A stretch of DNA of 64,000 nt, taken from positions 1-64,000 of the forward strand of contig NZ_JAHBBW010000018.1 in assembly GCF_018390535.1 (NCBI RefSeq), in the 5' to 3' direction. The notes under the pieces were generated by a model. The model was not told the origin of the DNA. It did not search any database and saw only the letters and a program-made list of their open reading frames with translations. The position numbers and the translations under genes are program-made. Source of the DNA: Bacteroides propionicigenes (GTDB lineage Bacteria; Bacteroidota; Bacteroidia; Bacteroidales; Bacteroidaceae). This document shows, in pieces, positions 33,900 to 43,087 of the stretch. The stretch's first letter is position 1. Every line of letters begins with the position of its first letter.

Positions 33900-34442
33900 A
33901 TGAAAGAAGAAATCATTATAGCAGGCTTCGGTGGACAAGGTGTATTGTCCATGGGAAAGATTTTGGCATACTCCGGACTGATGGAAGGCAAAGAGGTGAC
34001 TTGGATGCCGGCTTACGGACCGGAACAACGCGGCGGTACGGCAAACGTTACCGTCATTGTAAGTGACGAGAAAATCTCCTCACCTATTCTGAGCAAGTAT
34101 GATGCGGCTATCATCCTGAACCAACCTTCGCTGGAGAAGTTCGAGAGTAAGGTAAAACCCGGCGGTGTGCTTATCTATGACGGCTACGGCATTATCAACC
34201 CGCCCACACGTAAGGATATCCACGTCTACCGTATCGATGCCATGGATGCCGCCAACGAAATGAACAACGCCAAAGCATTCAACATGATTGTATTGGGCGG
34301 TCTGTTGAAGATTGCTCCCATCGTAACTTTGGAGAACGTCATCAAGGGGTTGAAAAAGACACTCCCCGAACGTCACCACCACTTGATACCGATGAATGAA
34401 GAGGCTATCAAGCGCGGCATGGAACTGATTAAAGAAATGTAA
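33900..34442 (+). CDS. 2-oxoacid:ferredoxin oxidoreductase, gamma subunit (Vor/Kor type)
   Basis: This 180-residue subunit is typical of the POR_N/gamma family: EEIIIAGFGGQGVLSMGKIL at the N-terminus, AYGPEQRGGTANVTVIVSD and AFNMIVLGGLLKIAPIVTLE. It completes the four-subunit enzyme encoded from 31609. A strong hairpin terminator region follows directly, making this the last gene of the operon. Confidence 0.94.
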   Translation: MKEEIIIAGFGGQGVLSMGKILAYSGLMEGKEVTWMPAYGPEQRGGTANVTVIVSDEKISSPILSKYDAAIILNQPSLEKFESKVKPGGVLIYDGYGIINPPTRKDIHVYRIDAMDAANEMNNAKAFNMIVLGGLLKIAPIVTLENVIKGLKKTLPERHHHLIPMNEEAIKRGMELIKEM

Positions 34443-34444
34443 AA

Positions 34445-34552
34445 AAACACATCATCCGCTCAGGGCAAACAGATGATGTGTTTGCCTTCAACAGATGATG
34501 TATTTACTATAAACGGATGATGTATTTTTGAGTGATACATCATCCGTTTTTT
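34445..34552. terminator. Tandem hairpins built on GATGATGT repeats, bidirectional terminator region
   Basis: The first stem is 34445-34456 with 34472-34483 (12 perfect pairs). The second is 34511-34525 with 34535-34549 (15 perfect pairs, followed by a T-run). A third direct copy of the arm, ACAGATGATGTATTT, lies between them at 34491-34505. The region separates the convergent Vor/Kor operon and BspA-like lipoprotein gene. The repeated arm means alternative pairings are possible. Confidence 0.8.
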
Positions 34553-34599
34553 ATTGCCCGGTTATCTGTGTAAAAACAATGAATCAGACAGACTCATGA

Positions 34600-36924
34600 T
34601 TACCAAGATTCGGGTATTGCAGCATAGTCCGTTAGTTTTGTGCATTGATTAAAACATCTTTGGTATTCCTGCAAGGCTATGAACTCCGCAGGGTAATTCC
34701 CGCGTTCGTACAAGTGCACCTTTTTGCCTTCTATCAGAGTATAAGGAGACTCACCCTCTATATTCGGAGACTGTGAAAAAGTCCATCCCACATTCATAAG
34801 CTTGCGGTTGTTATCAAAAAGTCCGGTAGGAATGGATGTCAGTGCCTTACAATTCATAAAAGTACCTTCTACTTGCTGGAGCTTGGTATTCTGTTTGAAC
34901 AGGTTTCCGGGTAATGAAGTCAGCAACTTACATCCGGCAAACGCGTAAGAAAAATCCTGAGCAAGCGGACAACCGGCAAACAATGCCTCAGGAATTGCTT
35001 GCAAAGATTCGCATTCTTGAAATACTCCCAATCCTCCTCTGTAACTATCATCGCGCAGCTTGCTCATACCCAAATAAAGCACTTTTCCGCAATTGGCAAA
35101 CAGCGTTGCGGGAATACTCTTCAAACTTGTACAATGACTGAAAGTACCCTCAAACGATGTCACCTCTGTATTGTTAGCAAAGAGATTGGCAGGAATATTC
35201 TCCAACGAAGTACACATAGCGAATGTTGTAGAAAAGGTTGTCGCAGCCTTACATCCGCTGAATATATCTTCAGGAATCTCCTTGAGCAATCCGCACTCTA
35301 TAAAAGTCCGTTGGAATGAAGTTGCTTTCACACAATTCTTAAACAATCCTGCCGGAATGCTTTTCAAGTTTTTACAACTGCCAAATGTATAGTCAAAACT
35401 GGTGGCATTTACCGCATACTTAAAGAAGCCATCCGGGATGGACTCGATGCCTGTATCCGTAAAACTGCCGCCATAAGGTTCTACACCAAAATGCTCCACG
35501 TTGCGAAAAGCGCCCTCTGTATCGGTAACTATGGATTTCAGGCTACTAAAACCGCCGAGGTCAATCCGGGTAAGTCCGGTATATCCCCACTGCTTGACAG
35601 CCAGCAACGTATTCTCTTTTGCCTCACGTATATATGGCACTAATTCGAGTGAAGTCAATACTCCTGAAAAATGTACCTCATAGGTAGTGGCGCTCTGCAC
35701 ATTATATTTATGGCTGATACCCTCCGGATTAAATCCTTCTACCTTATTTACAGTACCGTCTCCCCAATCTATTGTCCCTTTGAGGTTGTGGTCACTGAAA
35801 GGAAGTCGGACAGTAAAGTCGTTCACTGCGTTAGCACTCACTTCCAACACCAAATCATGCTTGCTATCGAGCATTGAGGTAGTAGCTTCCTCCCTTACGT
35901 AATCAGCTTTTCCATCTCCCGACTTATGAAAAGGAAGCAGATAGAGATAGTAAGTTGTGGCAGGCAGCAAACCGTCGAAGTTCAAGGTGAATTCTTCCGC
36001 ACCTTCGGCAAGCGAAAGTTCTTTCGACTTTGTACGGTCGGAAAGGAATTCCTCTATGAGTTTATCCGATTGCAACTGCTTGTCCGAAAGCCCGTAAAGC
36101 ACAGAACTGACTTGCGGATTCGCCTGAAAGCGGAACACCAGTCCACCTACTTCCATCTGCTTATCGAGCAAGCGGCACACAGCTCCCCGCTCTTGTCTTA
36201 ATACAACGGCAGCCAACTGCTCTTCATCATGCGTAAGGAAACGCAAAGTTACCACGCGCTCCTTATCTTGCGTATTGGGAAAGACTGTCAGTAGCAGACG
36301 GCTGTCGTCATCTGACCCGGACAGCATTATGTCCTCAACAACCGCAATATCTTCTTCTTGCTCTTCCACGCCCGGCAGTTCCATTATCAGCAGAGGCGGT
36401 TCTATCAGGTTTGTCTTGAAGTTCACGGCAAAGTGACCATGCACAAAAGCCGGTAAGGGAAGTTCTTGCGCTTCCAACTTCACATAGGGTGCTTTGCCAT
36501 CGAAGGTCTGATCGAAACTGACCGGAATATCTCCCGACTCGGTGGTACCCTTCTGCTCTATCGTAATAGTGAGAGTAGAACCGCAGGTAATTTTGATATA
36601 GGCTTTACGGTCTTTCCCTGTATAGTTCTTACGGGTAAAAACAGTTATCGTATAGTCACCCGCTGCATTGCCACTGTACTTATCGAGGCTAACCCAGTTT
36701 GCATCGTCTCCATCGGCCTTAGTGGAAGCCATTGTTACTTCTGCTGTCCAAGCCCCGTCGGTAGTGAAATGTATGCCGCCATCAGGAGCTGTTTCGTCTG
36801 CAAAAATTGTCTGATTGGAGGTCGTACCGTCAGTAAGACGTATGCCACCCGCTTCGTCTTCCTCACTGCAACCGCCCAGCAGGCAGATACAGAGAAAAGA
36901 AAGAAATAGTTGAAACTTATTCAT
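34600..36924 (-). CDS. Surface lipoprotein with BACON domain and BspA-like leucine-rich repeats
   Basis: This 774-residue lipoprotein starts at ATG 36924; a TTG two codons earlier is not needed. The lipobox is LLGGC (Cys19), followed by SEEDE, which predicts surface display. Residues about 30-130 form a BACON domain (WVSLDKYSGNAAGDYTITVF, TLTITIEQKG). A middle region has beta-rich and fibronectin-like stretches (LLPATTYYLYLLPFHKSGD). From about residue 450 there are TpLRR/BspA-type repeats of about 23 residues (SIPDGFFKYAVNATSFDYTF, SIPAGLFKNCVKATSFQRTF, NIPANLFANNTEVTSFEGTF). Such proteins usually bind host or bacterial surfaces. It is last in a minus-strand cluster and shares its N-terminal half with the upstream gene. 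Confidence 0.85.
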   Translation of the reverse strand: MNKFQLFLSFLCICLLGGCSEEDEAGGIRLTDGTTSNQTIFADETAPDGGIHFTTDGAWTAEVTMASTKADGDDANWVSLDKYSGNAAGDYTITVFTRKNYTGKDRKAYIKITCGSTLTITIEQKGTTESGDIPVSFDQTFDGKAPYVKLEAQELPLPAFVHGHFAVNFKTNLIEPPLLIMELPGVEEQEEDIAVVEDIMLSGSDDDSRLLLTVFPNTQDKERVVTLRFLTHDEEQLAAVVLRQERGAVCRLLDKQMEVGGLVFRFQANPQVSSVLYGLSDKQLQSDKLIEEFLSDRTKSKELSLAEGAEEFTLNFDGLLPATTYYLYLLPFHKSGDGKADYVREEATTSMLDSKHDLVLEVSANAVNDFTVRLPFSDHNLKGTIDWGDGTVNKVEGFNPEGISHKYNVQSATTYEVHFSGVLTSLELVPYIREAKENTLLAVKQWGYTGLTRIDLGGFSSLKSIVTDTEGAFRNVEHFGVEPYGGSFTDTGIESIPDGFFKYAVNATSFDYTFGSCKNLKSIPAGLFKNCVKATSFQRTFIECGLLKEIPEDIFSGCKAATTFSTTFAMCTSLENIPANLFANNTEVTSFEGTFSHCTSLKSIPATLFANCGKVLYLGMSKLRDDSYRGGLGVFQECESLQAIPEALFAGCPLAQDFSYAFAGCKLLTSLPGNLFKQNTKLQQVEGTFMNCKALTSIPTGLFDNNRKLMNVGWTFSQSPNIEGESPYTLIEGKKVHLYERGNYPAEFIALQEYQRCFNQCTKLTDYAAIPESW

Positions 36925-36945
36925 AAGCAATATCTTTATGTAAGT

Positions 36946-38340
36946 CTAATACTCCATTGTCCAGGTATAGACATTCTTATCGCTACCCGCATCAACTGTT
37001 CTTTTATCCGATGTAGTATACTTATAGCCTTCCTCCGGATTGTTGGGATTATTCAGCTCATTGCCAACATGAACCTTATACGTTGTCTTCTTCATGGTAA
37101 AGGCACGTTCAGTCTTTATTCCGGTCAGACACTTATCCGCATCATACGTATAGCTCATCACCAAGTCCTTATCAGACCACTCAATAGAGATATATGACGC
37201 ATCGACAGTGACGTTCGGAGTTGTATAGACAGGAGACACACTGCTCCACTCGTCATAGCGCAAGGAGTTAGCCGGAAGCACTTCCGGTGCATAATCGCTT
37301 GTCTTGCCCAGACGTCCGATAAGATAAAGGAAATCATAATCGTCATCATCCTCCAAAATCCACATGACATCTACCGATGCATTATTGGGGTACCGGTTGG
37401 CATATGCCTTATCCATATCGATGTTAAGGGTTCTATCATCGTCGGAAGCCTTACCGTTGACATATTCGTACTTAGACAAAAGCCCGTTAGCATAAGAATA
37501 TTTCACATAGCTGGTTTCGCTGCCGGCATCCGCATCTTTCCACTGCGCCAGACGGTTATCGTCCGTATAGCTGAAGCGGATATAATCTTCAAACCGTCCT
37601 GCTTCTTTGTCGTCGGCTTGCAGATTGATTACATTTCCCTGTTCATTGAGGATGGCAATGTAATCTTCATCATACAAGTGATTGCCGTCTTCAACCCATT
37701 TCTCACTCATTTTGATTCTGCCTGCTGTTGCGTAGTCAAAGGTCATCGTACTGATTTGCGTACGGCGGTCAATTTCCTTTCTTACAAGTTCCTTCACACG
37801 CCCTTTATCATCATAACTGAAAGTAAACAGTTTCTCTGACGTATAATTATCAGAATATTCCGGATACTCCGCTTTTAGTGCATTATCCACCAACTTGTAC
37901 GCAATCTTCTTTACCGCCTTTGCTTTTACCACCTCTTCCCCGCTCTCTGTTTCCGCTTTCTGCTCAACGGTGATAGTCAGTACTGTTTTACCCGCAACGA
38001 TACGGATCTCCGCCTTCCGGCTTTTGCCGGTAGTGTTAGGCGTCAGTGTCAGATTCAAAGTAAACTCACCGGCGCCCCCACTGTAAGCGCTCAGTTTCAG
38101 CCAATCCACATTGCTGCCTTCAGCTTTCGTTGTCACTTCGTCTACGGTTGCCGTCCAGGGTTCGGTAGCGGTAAACTTGATACCTTCGTTTTTCTGCGTT
38201 TCGTCCGCATATACGGTTTGGGTAGTCTGGGTGGTCTTATCCAAAACAACCGCGCTTTCTGTCGTTGTATCCTCACCATCGCTGCAAGCCCACAGGACTA
38301 CCACAGCTAAAAAAGCAAAAAAACATTTCTTTATCAACAT
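36946..38340 (-). CDS. BACON-domain lipoprotein with DUF4595-like C-terminal region
   Basis: This 464-residue lipoprotein has lipobox VLWAC (Cys19) followed by SDGED, so it is probably surface exposed. Residues about 30-130 form a BACON domain closely matching that of the next gene: TVYADETQKNEGIKFTATEP resembles TIFADETAPDGGIHFTTDGA, and TVLTITVEQK resembles TLTITIEQKG. The rest (FTFSYDDKGRVKEL, IRFSYTDDNRLAQW, VKYSYANGLLSKYEYVNGK, VMSYTYDADKCLTGIKTE) has repeated YD-like beta-hairpin units, as in the DUF4595 family of Bacteroides lipoproteins. Its function is unknown. The downstream LRR gene begins 21 bp after its stop. Confidence 0.75.
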   Translation of the reverse strand: MLIKKCFFAFLAVVVLWACSDGEDTTTESAVVLDKTTQTTQTVYADETQKNEGIKFTATEPWTATVDEVTTKAEGSNVDWLKLSAYSGGAGEFTLNLTLTPNTTGKSRKAEIRIVAGKTVLTITVEQKAETESGEEVVKAKAVKKIAYKLVDNALKAEYPEYSDNYTSEKLFTFSYDDKGRVKELVRKEIDRRTQISTMTFDYATAGRIKMSEKWVEDGNHLYDEDYIAILNEQGNVINLQADDKEAGRFEDYIRFSYTDDNRLAQWKDADAGSETSYVKYSYANGLLSKYEYVNGKASDDDRTLNIDMDKAYANRYPNNASVDVMWILEDDDDYDFLYLIGRLGKTSDYAPEVLPANSLRYDEWSSVSPVYTTPNVTVDASYISIEWSDKDLVMSYTYDADKCLTGIKTERAFTMKKTTYKVHVGNELNNPNNPEEGYKYTTSDKRTVDAGSDKNVYTWTMEY

Positions 38341-38400
38341 ATTGTATATTATTTAAGCAAGTAAGTAAGTGTTGAAATTTAATTTATATCAAGAGCATTT

Positions 38401-38479
38401 GTCATTCAGAGCGAAGCGAAGAATCTCTTTTCTGTGTATACATCAAGAGAGTAGATTCTTCGCTACACTCTGAATGACA
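38401..38479. repeat. Imperfect 26-bp inverted repeat, dispersed-element-like
   Basis: The arm 38401-38426 (GTCATTCAGAGCGAAGCGAA then GAATCT) pairs with 38454-38479 at about 24 of 26 positions around a 27-nt loop. Sequences of the type GTCATTC-AGCGAAGCGAAGAATCT recur between genes in many bacterial genomes. It lies between two minus-strand genes and could act as a terminator or mRNA end-protecting stem. Only one copy is present in this window. Confidence 0.7.
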
Positions 38480-38518
38480 GATAGTATAAGCTAATTATGT
38501 GTATTCACTTAACTAATA

Positions 38519-39487
38519 TTAATTATATGGGCAAACTCCGGTATCACGCATCCGGCATCTGGCATTTGTAATCTTACAAATTCCCCTTCCGTTTATCACA
38601 TCATCCGTCAGATTGTCGCAGGTCACTTTATACTTGTCCTTGCCACCCGTATTGCCGGTAGCTGCAAGCACGATATAAAGAATAAGGAGCGCGATTGCCA
38701 CGAATATCAATATCCAAGTAATGGTGAAGACGGCATAAGTGGTCAATATCATATATCCCCACCGCCACCTCAACCGCTTCTTATTCTCAGGCGCTGCGCT
38801 ACGTATCTGATACCAGGCATAACCAATCAAAGCAAGGGCAGAGACACATACCACCCCGCCAATTATATCCTGACTGTTCGAACTAAGCCATTGCGAAAAG
38901 ACTGCAACTACACCCAATGCAGCACCAACCCAATAATATTTCTTCGATTCCGGCACAACATCCACTCCCGCCATTTCGTATAAGCGACCGGGTACAAAAT
39001 GGCTCCATTTGGTGAATGACAAGATAACCGCTACAAAAGACAAAACAACAAGTACCAATAATCCTCCGCACAGTGCAGCAAGATTTACCGCTACGTCATA
39101 AAACAGACGCCATGTTTCCGCCTTCTTGTTTTCCGCCTGACTGCAATTCCGAATACGGCGCACAACACGCCAAACGGGATAGACCAAAACCAATGCCACA
39201 TATATCCCCGCAAGCCAACAAGCTTGCGCATCCGCAGGAGTCTCGTCCATAAAGAGTAATGCGTAGGAAAGCATACCTGCTATCATCATTATAAAACCCA
39301 GCCCACCTGTTATAATCAATGTACGGATAGAACGGAAGCTGAATGAAGATACAATCTCCGTACCCGCTTTCTTATTGAACCAACCTTTGATACTGCTGAA
39401 TTTCAGAAACAAGAAGCACGAGAAAACAAAGCCGCACAAGCCCAATATCTGAGAGAGCAAAGCCAATATCACAATTATAATTTCCAT
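38519..39487 (-). CDS. Multi-pass membrane protein with Cys-rich C-terminal tail, function unknown
   Basis: This 322-residue protein has about seven hydrophobic segments, for example ALLSQILGLCGFVFSCFLFL (N-terminus), LIITGGLGFIMMIAGMLSYA, CWLAGIYVALVLVYPVW, LAALCGGLLVLVVLSFVAVI, YWVGAALGVVAVFSQWL and ITWILIFVAIALLILYIVLA. It ends in a soluble tail with four cysteines (TCDNLTDDVINGRGICK, ARCRMRDTGVCPYN). I do not recognise the family. The tail could bind a metal or form disulfides. It sits between a BACON lipoprotein gene and a small lipoprotein gene in the same direction, so an envelope role is likely. Confidence 0.65.
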   Translation of the reverse strand: MEIIIVILALLSQILGLCGFVFSCFLFLKFSSIKGWFNKKAGTEIVSSFSFRSIRTLIITGGLGFIMMIAGMLSYALLFMDETPADAQACWLAGIYVALVLVYPVWRVVRRIRNCSQAENKKAETWRLFYDVAVNLAALCGGLLVLVVLSFVAVILSFTKWSHFVPGRLYEMAGVDVVPESKKYYWVGAALGVVAVFSQWLSSNSQDIIGGVVCVSALALIGYAWYQIRSAAPENKKRLRWRWGYMILTTYAVFTITWILIFVAIALLILYIVLAATGNTGGKDKYKVTCDNLTDDVINGRGICKITNARCRMRDTGVCPYN

Positions 39488-39578
39488 TTCACTTTATCAT
39501 TTTACTATCCGTAATAAGTAATATCTGAAAAGCCTATTCATTTTGTCTGCTTTTTAATTGGAGAATTATACGTTAAGA

Positions 39579-40316
39579 TCAGAAACCATAGGCTTGCTTG
39601 CGTACAGCCATATAGTCTTTCTCTGCCAAGAATACAATCTTGGCAAACTCCGTAAAGTCGTAAGTATGGCAGTTTATGTAAACGGGAGCACCTTCACTAT
39701 GGCAAGGCACACCGGCTTGAATCATCTGCCCGGGAGCATATTCGGCCTTTAAAGAGCTGTTATAAGAATTGCTGTTGAAGGGGTTCAACTGTCCGAGTTC
39801 AATCAAATGGTCATTGGCTTTCATCAAGGCGAAATACAGACGGGTATCTTTCAGCGGGTATTCACCTTCGGCACATTTACGTTTTGTCTCACGCACCACA
39901 ATATCACGCTTGGGAACAACCGTTACCCGTACAATTACGCTGCCCGCTTCTCTTCCGGCATGATATTCCGCCACTTTAGCGCCTGTTACCTGGAAATCGG
40001 GATATACGTCTCCGGTGCAAACAATTTCGCGTCCCACGAGCTTCTCGCCCTCTTCCGCCGCCTTCTGATAACTCTTAGCCGCATATTCATCAAACTCTTT
40101 CAGTTTCTTTTGATAACGGTCCAAATCATCTTCTTTACGCAAGCTCTCATCCAATGCTTTCTTCTTTGCAGCTACCTCTACAAAAATGGCGGGCACTCGT
40201 CCCAAAGGAGCATCGCTACTTGCAGCCGAACCCGAAGCGGCACCACCGCCACATGCCGACAACACAACCAGTCCGCAACACATCGCGGACAAAACCATAA
40301 CCGTAAACTTTTTCAT
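39579..40316 (-). CDS. Lipoprotein of unknown function with coiled-coil segment
   Basis: This 245-residue lipoprotein has lipobox VLSAC (Cys22) followed by GGGAASGS. It lacks the acidic run seen in surface lipoproteins, so the periplasmic face is more likely. Residues about 45-90 are charged and helical (KKKALDESLRKEDDLDRYQ, KLKEFDEYAAKSYQKAAEEG). The rest is a compact domain (VCTGDVYPDFQVTGAKVAEY, SVIVRVTVVPKRDIVV) that may follow a beta-sandwich pattern. I do not recognise the family. It begins 31 bp after the response-regulator stop and may be cotranscribed with it. Confidence 0.65.
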   Translation of the reverse strand: MKKFTVMVLSAMCCGLVVLSACGGGAASGSAASSDAPLGRVPAIFVEVAAKKKALDESLRKEDDLDRYQKKLKEFDEYAAKSYQKAAEEGEKLVGREIVCTGDVYPDFQVTGAKVAEYHAGREAGSVIVRVTVVPKRDIVVRETKRKCAEGEYPLKDTRLYFALMKANDHLIELGQLNPFNSNSYNSSLKAEYAPGQMIQAGVPCHSEGAPVYINCHTYDFTEFAKIVFLAEKDYMAVRKQAYGF

Positions 40317-40347
40317 AATATCAAACTATTTTAAATGAGTAATGTCG

Positions 40348-41001
40348 TCAACATTTACGGATAGGGATAATTCCTTTGGAGATAGCCGTCATAATCAGGT
40401 CCGCCACGTTTCGGGCATCCAGTTTATCCATCAGATGGCGGCGATGCGTGTCAACCGTATTAGTAGAGACACAGAGTTCTTGGGCTATTTCCTGCGTATT
40501 CTTACCCTCGGAGATGCGTTTCAGCACATCAAGTTCACGCAAAGTCAGCTCTTCACGCCGCCCTTCGTCCGAACGCTTCATCTGTGCTCGCACATGCTCG
40601 GCATAAGGGCAATAGTACGTTTCGCCATCCAGCACACGACGAATGGCTTCGGCTATTTTTGTAGAATCAATGGATTTAAACAGAATACCGTCTACCGAGC
40701 ACTGTATCAAGTTTTTAATAAACCAAATTTCCTCGTGCATGGTATTCACAATGATACGTGCTTGCGGGTCTTTCTCCCGTATCCGCACAATGATGTCCAT
40801 TCCTGACATGTCGGGCAACTCCATATCCAACACAAAAAGATTGAAACGTTGAGATGTGATAAGCTGCAAAGCCTCTTGTCCCGACGATGCAGTACATACG
40901 TTTTTTATTTCCGGTAACGAACATTCTACTATCCTCTTCAAACCTTGAAGCACCAAATCATGGTCATCTACCAACAAAATGCGTATATCTCTTTCTTTCA
41001 T
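40348..41001 (-). CDS. NarL/LuxR-type response regulator
   Basis: This 217-residue cytoplasmic regulator starts at ATG 41001 (MKERDIRILLVDDH); a TTG 11 codons upstream is less likely. The receiver domain (about 1-122) has acidic pocket Asp12-Asp13, phospho-acceptor Asp59 (FVLDMELPDMSG), the conserved Thr in IVNTMHEE and Lys in ILFKSID. The C-terminal LuxR helix-turn-helix is LTLRELDVLKRISEGKNTQE followed by VSTNTVDTHRRHLMDKL. It pairs with the TPR histidine kinase encoded 104 bp upstream. The target genes are unknown; the adjacent lipoprotein and membrane protein genes are the first candidates. Confidence 0.93.
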   Translation of the reverse strand: MKERDIRILLVDDHDLVLQGLKRIVECSLPEIKNVCTASSGQEALQLITSQRFNLFVLDMELPDMSGMDIIVRIREKDPQARIIVNTMHEEIWFIKNLIQCSVDGILFKSIDSTKIAEAIRRVLDGETYYCPYAEHVRAQMKRSDEGRREELTLRELDVLKRISEGKNTQEIAQELCVSTNTVDTHRRHLMDKLDARNVADLIMTAISKGIIPIRKC

Positions 41002-41105
41002 CAACCTATCTTTGTGTTCTAAATTATGTTGCAAAGAAATAGCATTTATTAATATGCGGCATCATCAAAAATAGTGATTTTACTCTCCGGTGTAGCGGTT
41101 TTCTA

Positions 41106-43028
41106 TTAAATGGACAATGGTATTTCAAGCCTGAACTTTTGGCTCCCGTCCTGAATATTTACAGTAAACAAACCGCCTACGGTCTTAGCGCGTTCTTGGA
41201 TGGTAGTAAGCCCGATACCCTTTTCCCGCGCCTCACTATCGCAATAGTTTTTACCATTATTTGAGATTTGCAGAGTCAGTATCTTCCGTTTCAATGTGAG
41301 GATCATATCTATCTCCGTAGCCTCGGAATGCTTCAGAATATTGGACAATAATTCCTGCATAATACGATACACTTCATAAGACACTTCTTCGGGTACTTGG
41401 CTCCACTGTGTTTCTTCATTTTCTTTACTGAATGCGAGTTGTACGGATGCAGGCAGGACAAGCCGTTCTACATAATCCTCTATCGTCTCGGCAAGAGTGG
41501 CAAACCGGAATTTAGGCGGCATCAATTCGTGGGAGATACAGCGTACATCGCTACGTACCTGTTCTAGCAAAACCAGGATTTCTTGTTTCGACTCGTCTGT
41601 GGGCTGCATACATTGCATATTCATGCCAATGCCAAGCAGATCGTTACATACACCGTCGTGCAAATCTTTGGCAAGGCGCGTACGTTCACGCTCCAAGCCG
41701 TCTATATAGCTTTGGGCAAGTTTCAATTCTTCCTCTTTCTTAATACGTTTACGGCGGAAAACATAATAAAGAAAAAAGAGTATCAATATGAAAACCACGA
41801 CAACGGTTGCCATAATCCAACGCATGGTCTGCGCTTTCTGTTCCAGCTGAGCTTGATTCAAACGGGCTATTTCAAGTTCTTTTTCCCTTGTGTCATATTT
41901 CACGGTCAAGTCGGACAATTCCTTGCTGATATGCTCCGAATGCAGGCTGTCACACACCCGATAAGCCATATCATAATAATACATGGAGTTCCCGGGTTCC
42001 TGCAGGTCGCGATAGTTACGCGCCATCATCAAATACAGCTTATCTATAGGCAGATGCAATCCGGATCCACGATACTTCAGCAGTTTCTTCTGGATGTTCA
42101 GGCTCTCGCGATACCTGCCCTGATCCATATAAATAAGGAACTGTTCTTCCAAAAAGCCGAACACTTCTGTCGACTCTGCAGGTAATTGCGGTATGACGGC
42201 TTCCGCTTTTTTCATATATACATCCACTGAATCACGATTACCCAATACCTTAAACATTTCAAGCATCACCGTATAGGCTTTCAGCATATATCTAGGCTTC
42301 TTCTGCCGGATGCCTTCTGTCACTACGGCACGCAACATACCTATTCCTTCGTCATGACGTCTTTGCAGAAAATAAATACTGCCACAGGAGTAGTTGGCAT
42401 ATAATATCATATCCAAATCTTGGCTTTTTGCCGCCGCTTCAACAGCACGTTTGCCATAAGCGATTCCCTCATCCAAGCGACTTTGATTGGCATACAGAAG
42501 AGCAATACCGCACAAAACCTGCGCCTGCTCGGAATAGTACTCACGTCCTTCAAGCAAGTCCAAAGCCTCGTTATAATAAATAAGCGCGGAGTCCAGTTTT
42601 TCTTTCTGACGGTAGACTACTCCAAGATTGGCACTGACCGTTGCCCAAAGAGCTGTATCATTCTGACAAGCCTCCTCACCACGAGCCATCGAAAAATAAT
42701 GAAACGCTTTATCCAGATTTCCCGAAGAAAAATAAGCATCACCTAAATTGCATAGCAGTGACACGTATAATGGGGATTTTTTGGTCTGCAGAACTTCCAA
42801 CCCTTTTTCTGCATAATAACGGCAACTATCCACCGAACGATTCGAATAGTATTCGCTCAACTCACTGTAAACAGCAGCAATACTGTCTTTGTTATTCAAC
42901 TTCCCGGCATTGATAAGTTTCACCTGATATTTTTCTAATTCTGCATCTTGGGCATACAAAAAAGGACTGACAGCAAATACTCCCAAAAGGATAAACAGTG
43001 TTCTCATATTACGAATGGATTTTATCAT
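41106..43028 (-). CDS. TPR-containing sensor histidine kinase (HisKA_3 type)
   Basis: This 640-residue kinase has a signal peptide (SPFLYAQ), a periplasmic sensor of about six TPR repeats (residues about 30-370, for example LGDAYFSSGNLDKAFHYFSM), one transmembrane helix (about 402-424, ATVVVVFILILFFLYYVF) and a cytoplasmic kinase. The dimerisation helix has the phospho-acceptor His457 (LAKDLHDGVCNDLLGIG), and the ATPase domain has the N box (QELLSNILKHSEATEI) and G box (EKGIGLTTIQERAKTVGG). A cytoplasmic coiled coil joins them. TPR sensors of this type are common in Bacteroidetes, and their signals are mostly unknown. It is the cognate kinase for the LuxR-type regulator downstream. Confidence 0.93.
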   Translation of the reverse strand: MIKSIRNMRTLFILLGVFAVSPFLYAQDAELEKYQVKLINAGKLNNKDSIAAVYSELSEYYSNRSVDSCRYYAEKGLEVLQTKKSPLYVSLLCNLGDAYFSSGNLDKAFHYFSMARGEEACQNDTALWATVSANLGVVYRQKEKLDSALIYYNEALDLLEGREYYSEQAQVLCGIALLYANQSRLDEGIAYGKRAVEAAAKSQDLDMILYANYSCGSIYFLQRRHDEGIGMLRAVVTEGIRQKKPRYMLKAYTVMLEMFKVLGNRDSVDVYMKKAEAVIPQLPAESTEVFGFLEEQFLIYMDQGRYRESLNIQKKLLKYRGSGLHLPIDKLYLMMARNYRDLQEPGNSMYYYDMAYRVCDSLHSEHISKELSDLTVKYDTREKELEIARLNQAQLEQKAQTMRWIMATVVVVFILILFFLYYVFRRKRIKKEEELKLAQSYIDGLERERTRLAKDLHDGVCNDLLGIGMNMQCMQPTDESKQEILVLLEQVRSDVRCISHELMPPKFRFATLAETIEDYVERLVLPASVQLAFSKENEETQWSQVPEEVSYEVYRIMQELLSNILKHSEATEIDMILTLKRKILTLQISNNGKNYCDSEAREKGIGLTTIQERAKTVGGLFTVNIQDGSQKFRLEIPLSI

Positions 43029-43087
43029 GAAACTAACAATTAATTATAATAAGTTAATACGCATAAGGTAGTTTATATTATTCTGCG

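Noticed and set aside
34445..34552. Possible CRISPR-like array from repeated GATGATGT
   Set aside because: The repeats are short, in both orientations, and lack regular unique spacers or cas genes; hairpin terminators explain them better.
41007..41014. Plus-strand TATCTTTG just upstream of the response regulator
   Set aside because: No plus-strand gene follows; it would be antisense to the histidine kinase, and without transcript data it is more likely chance.
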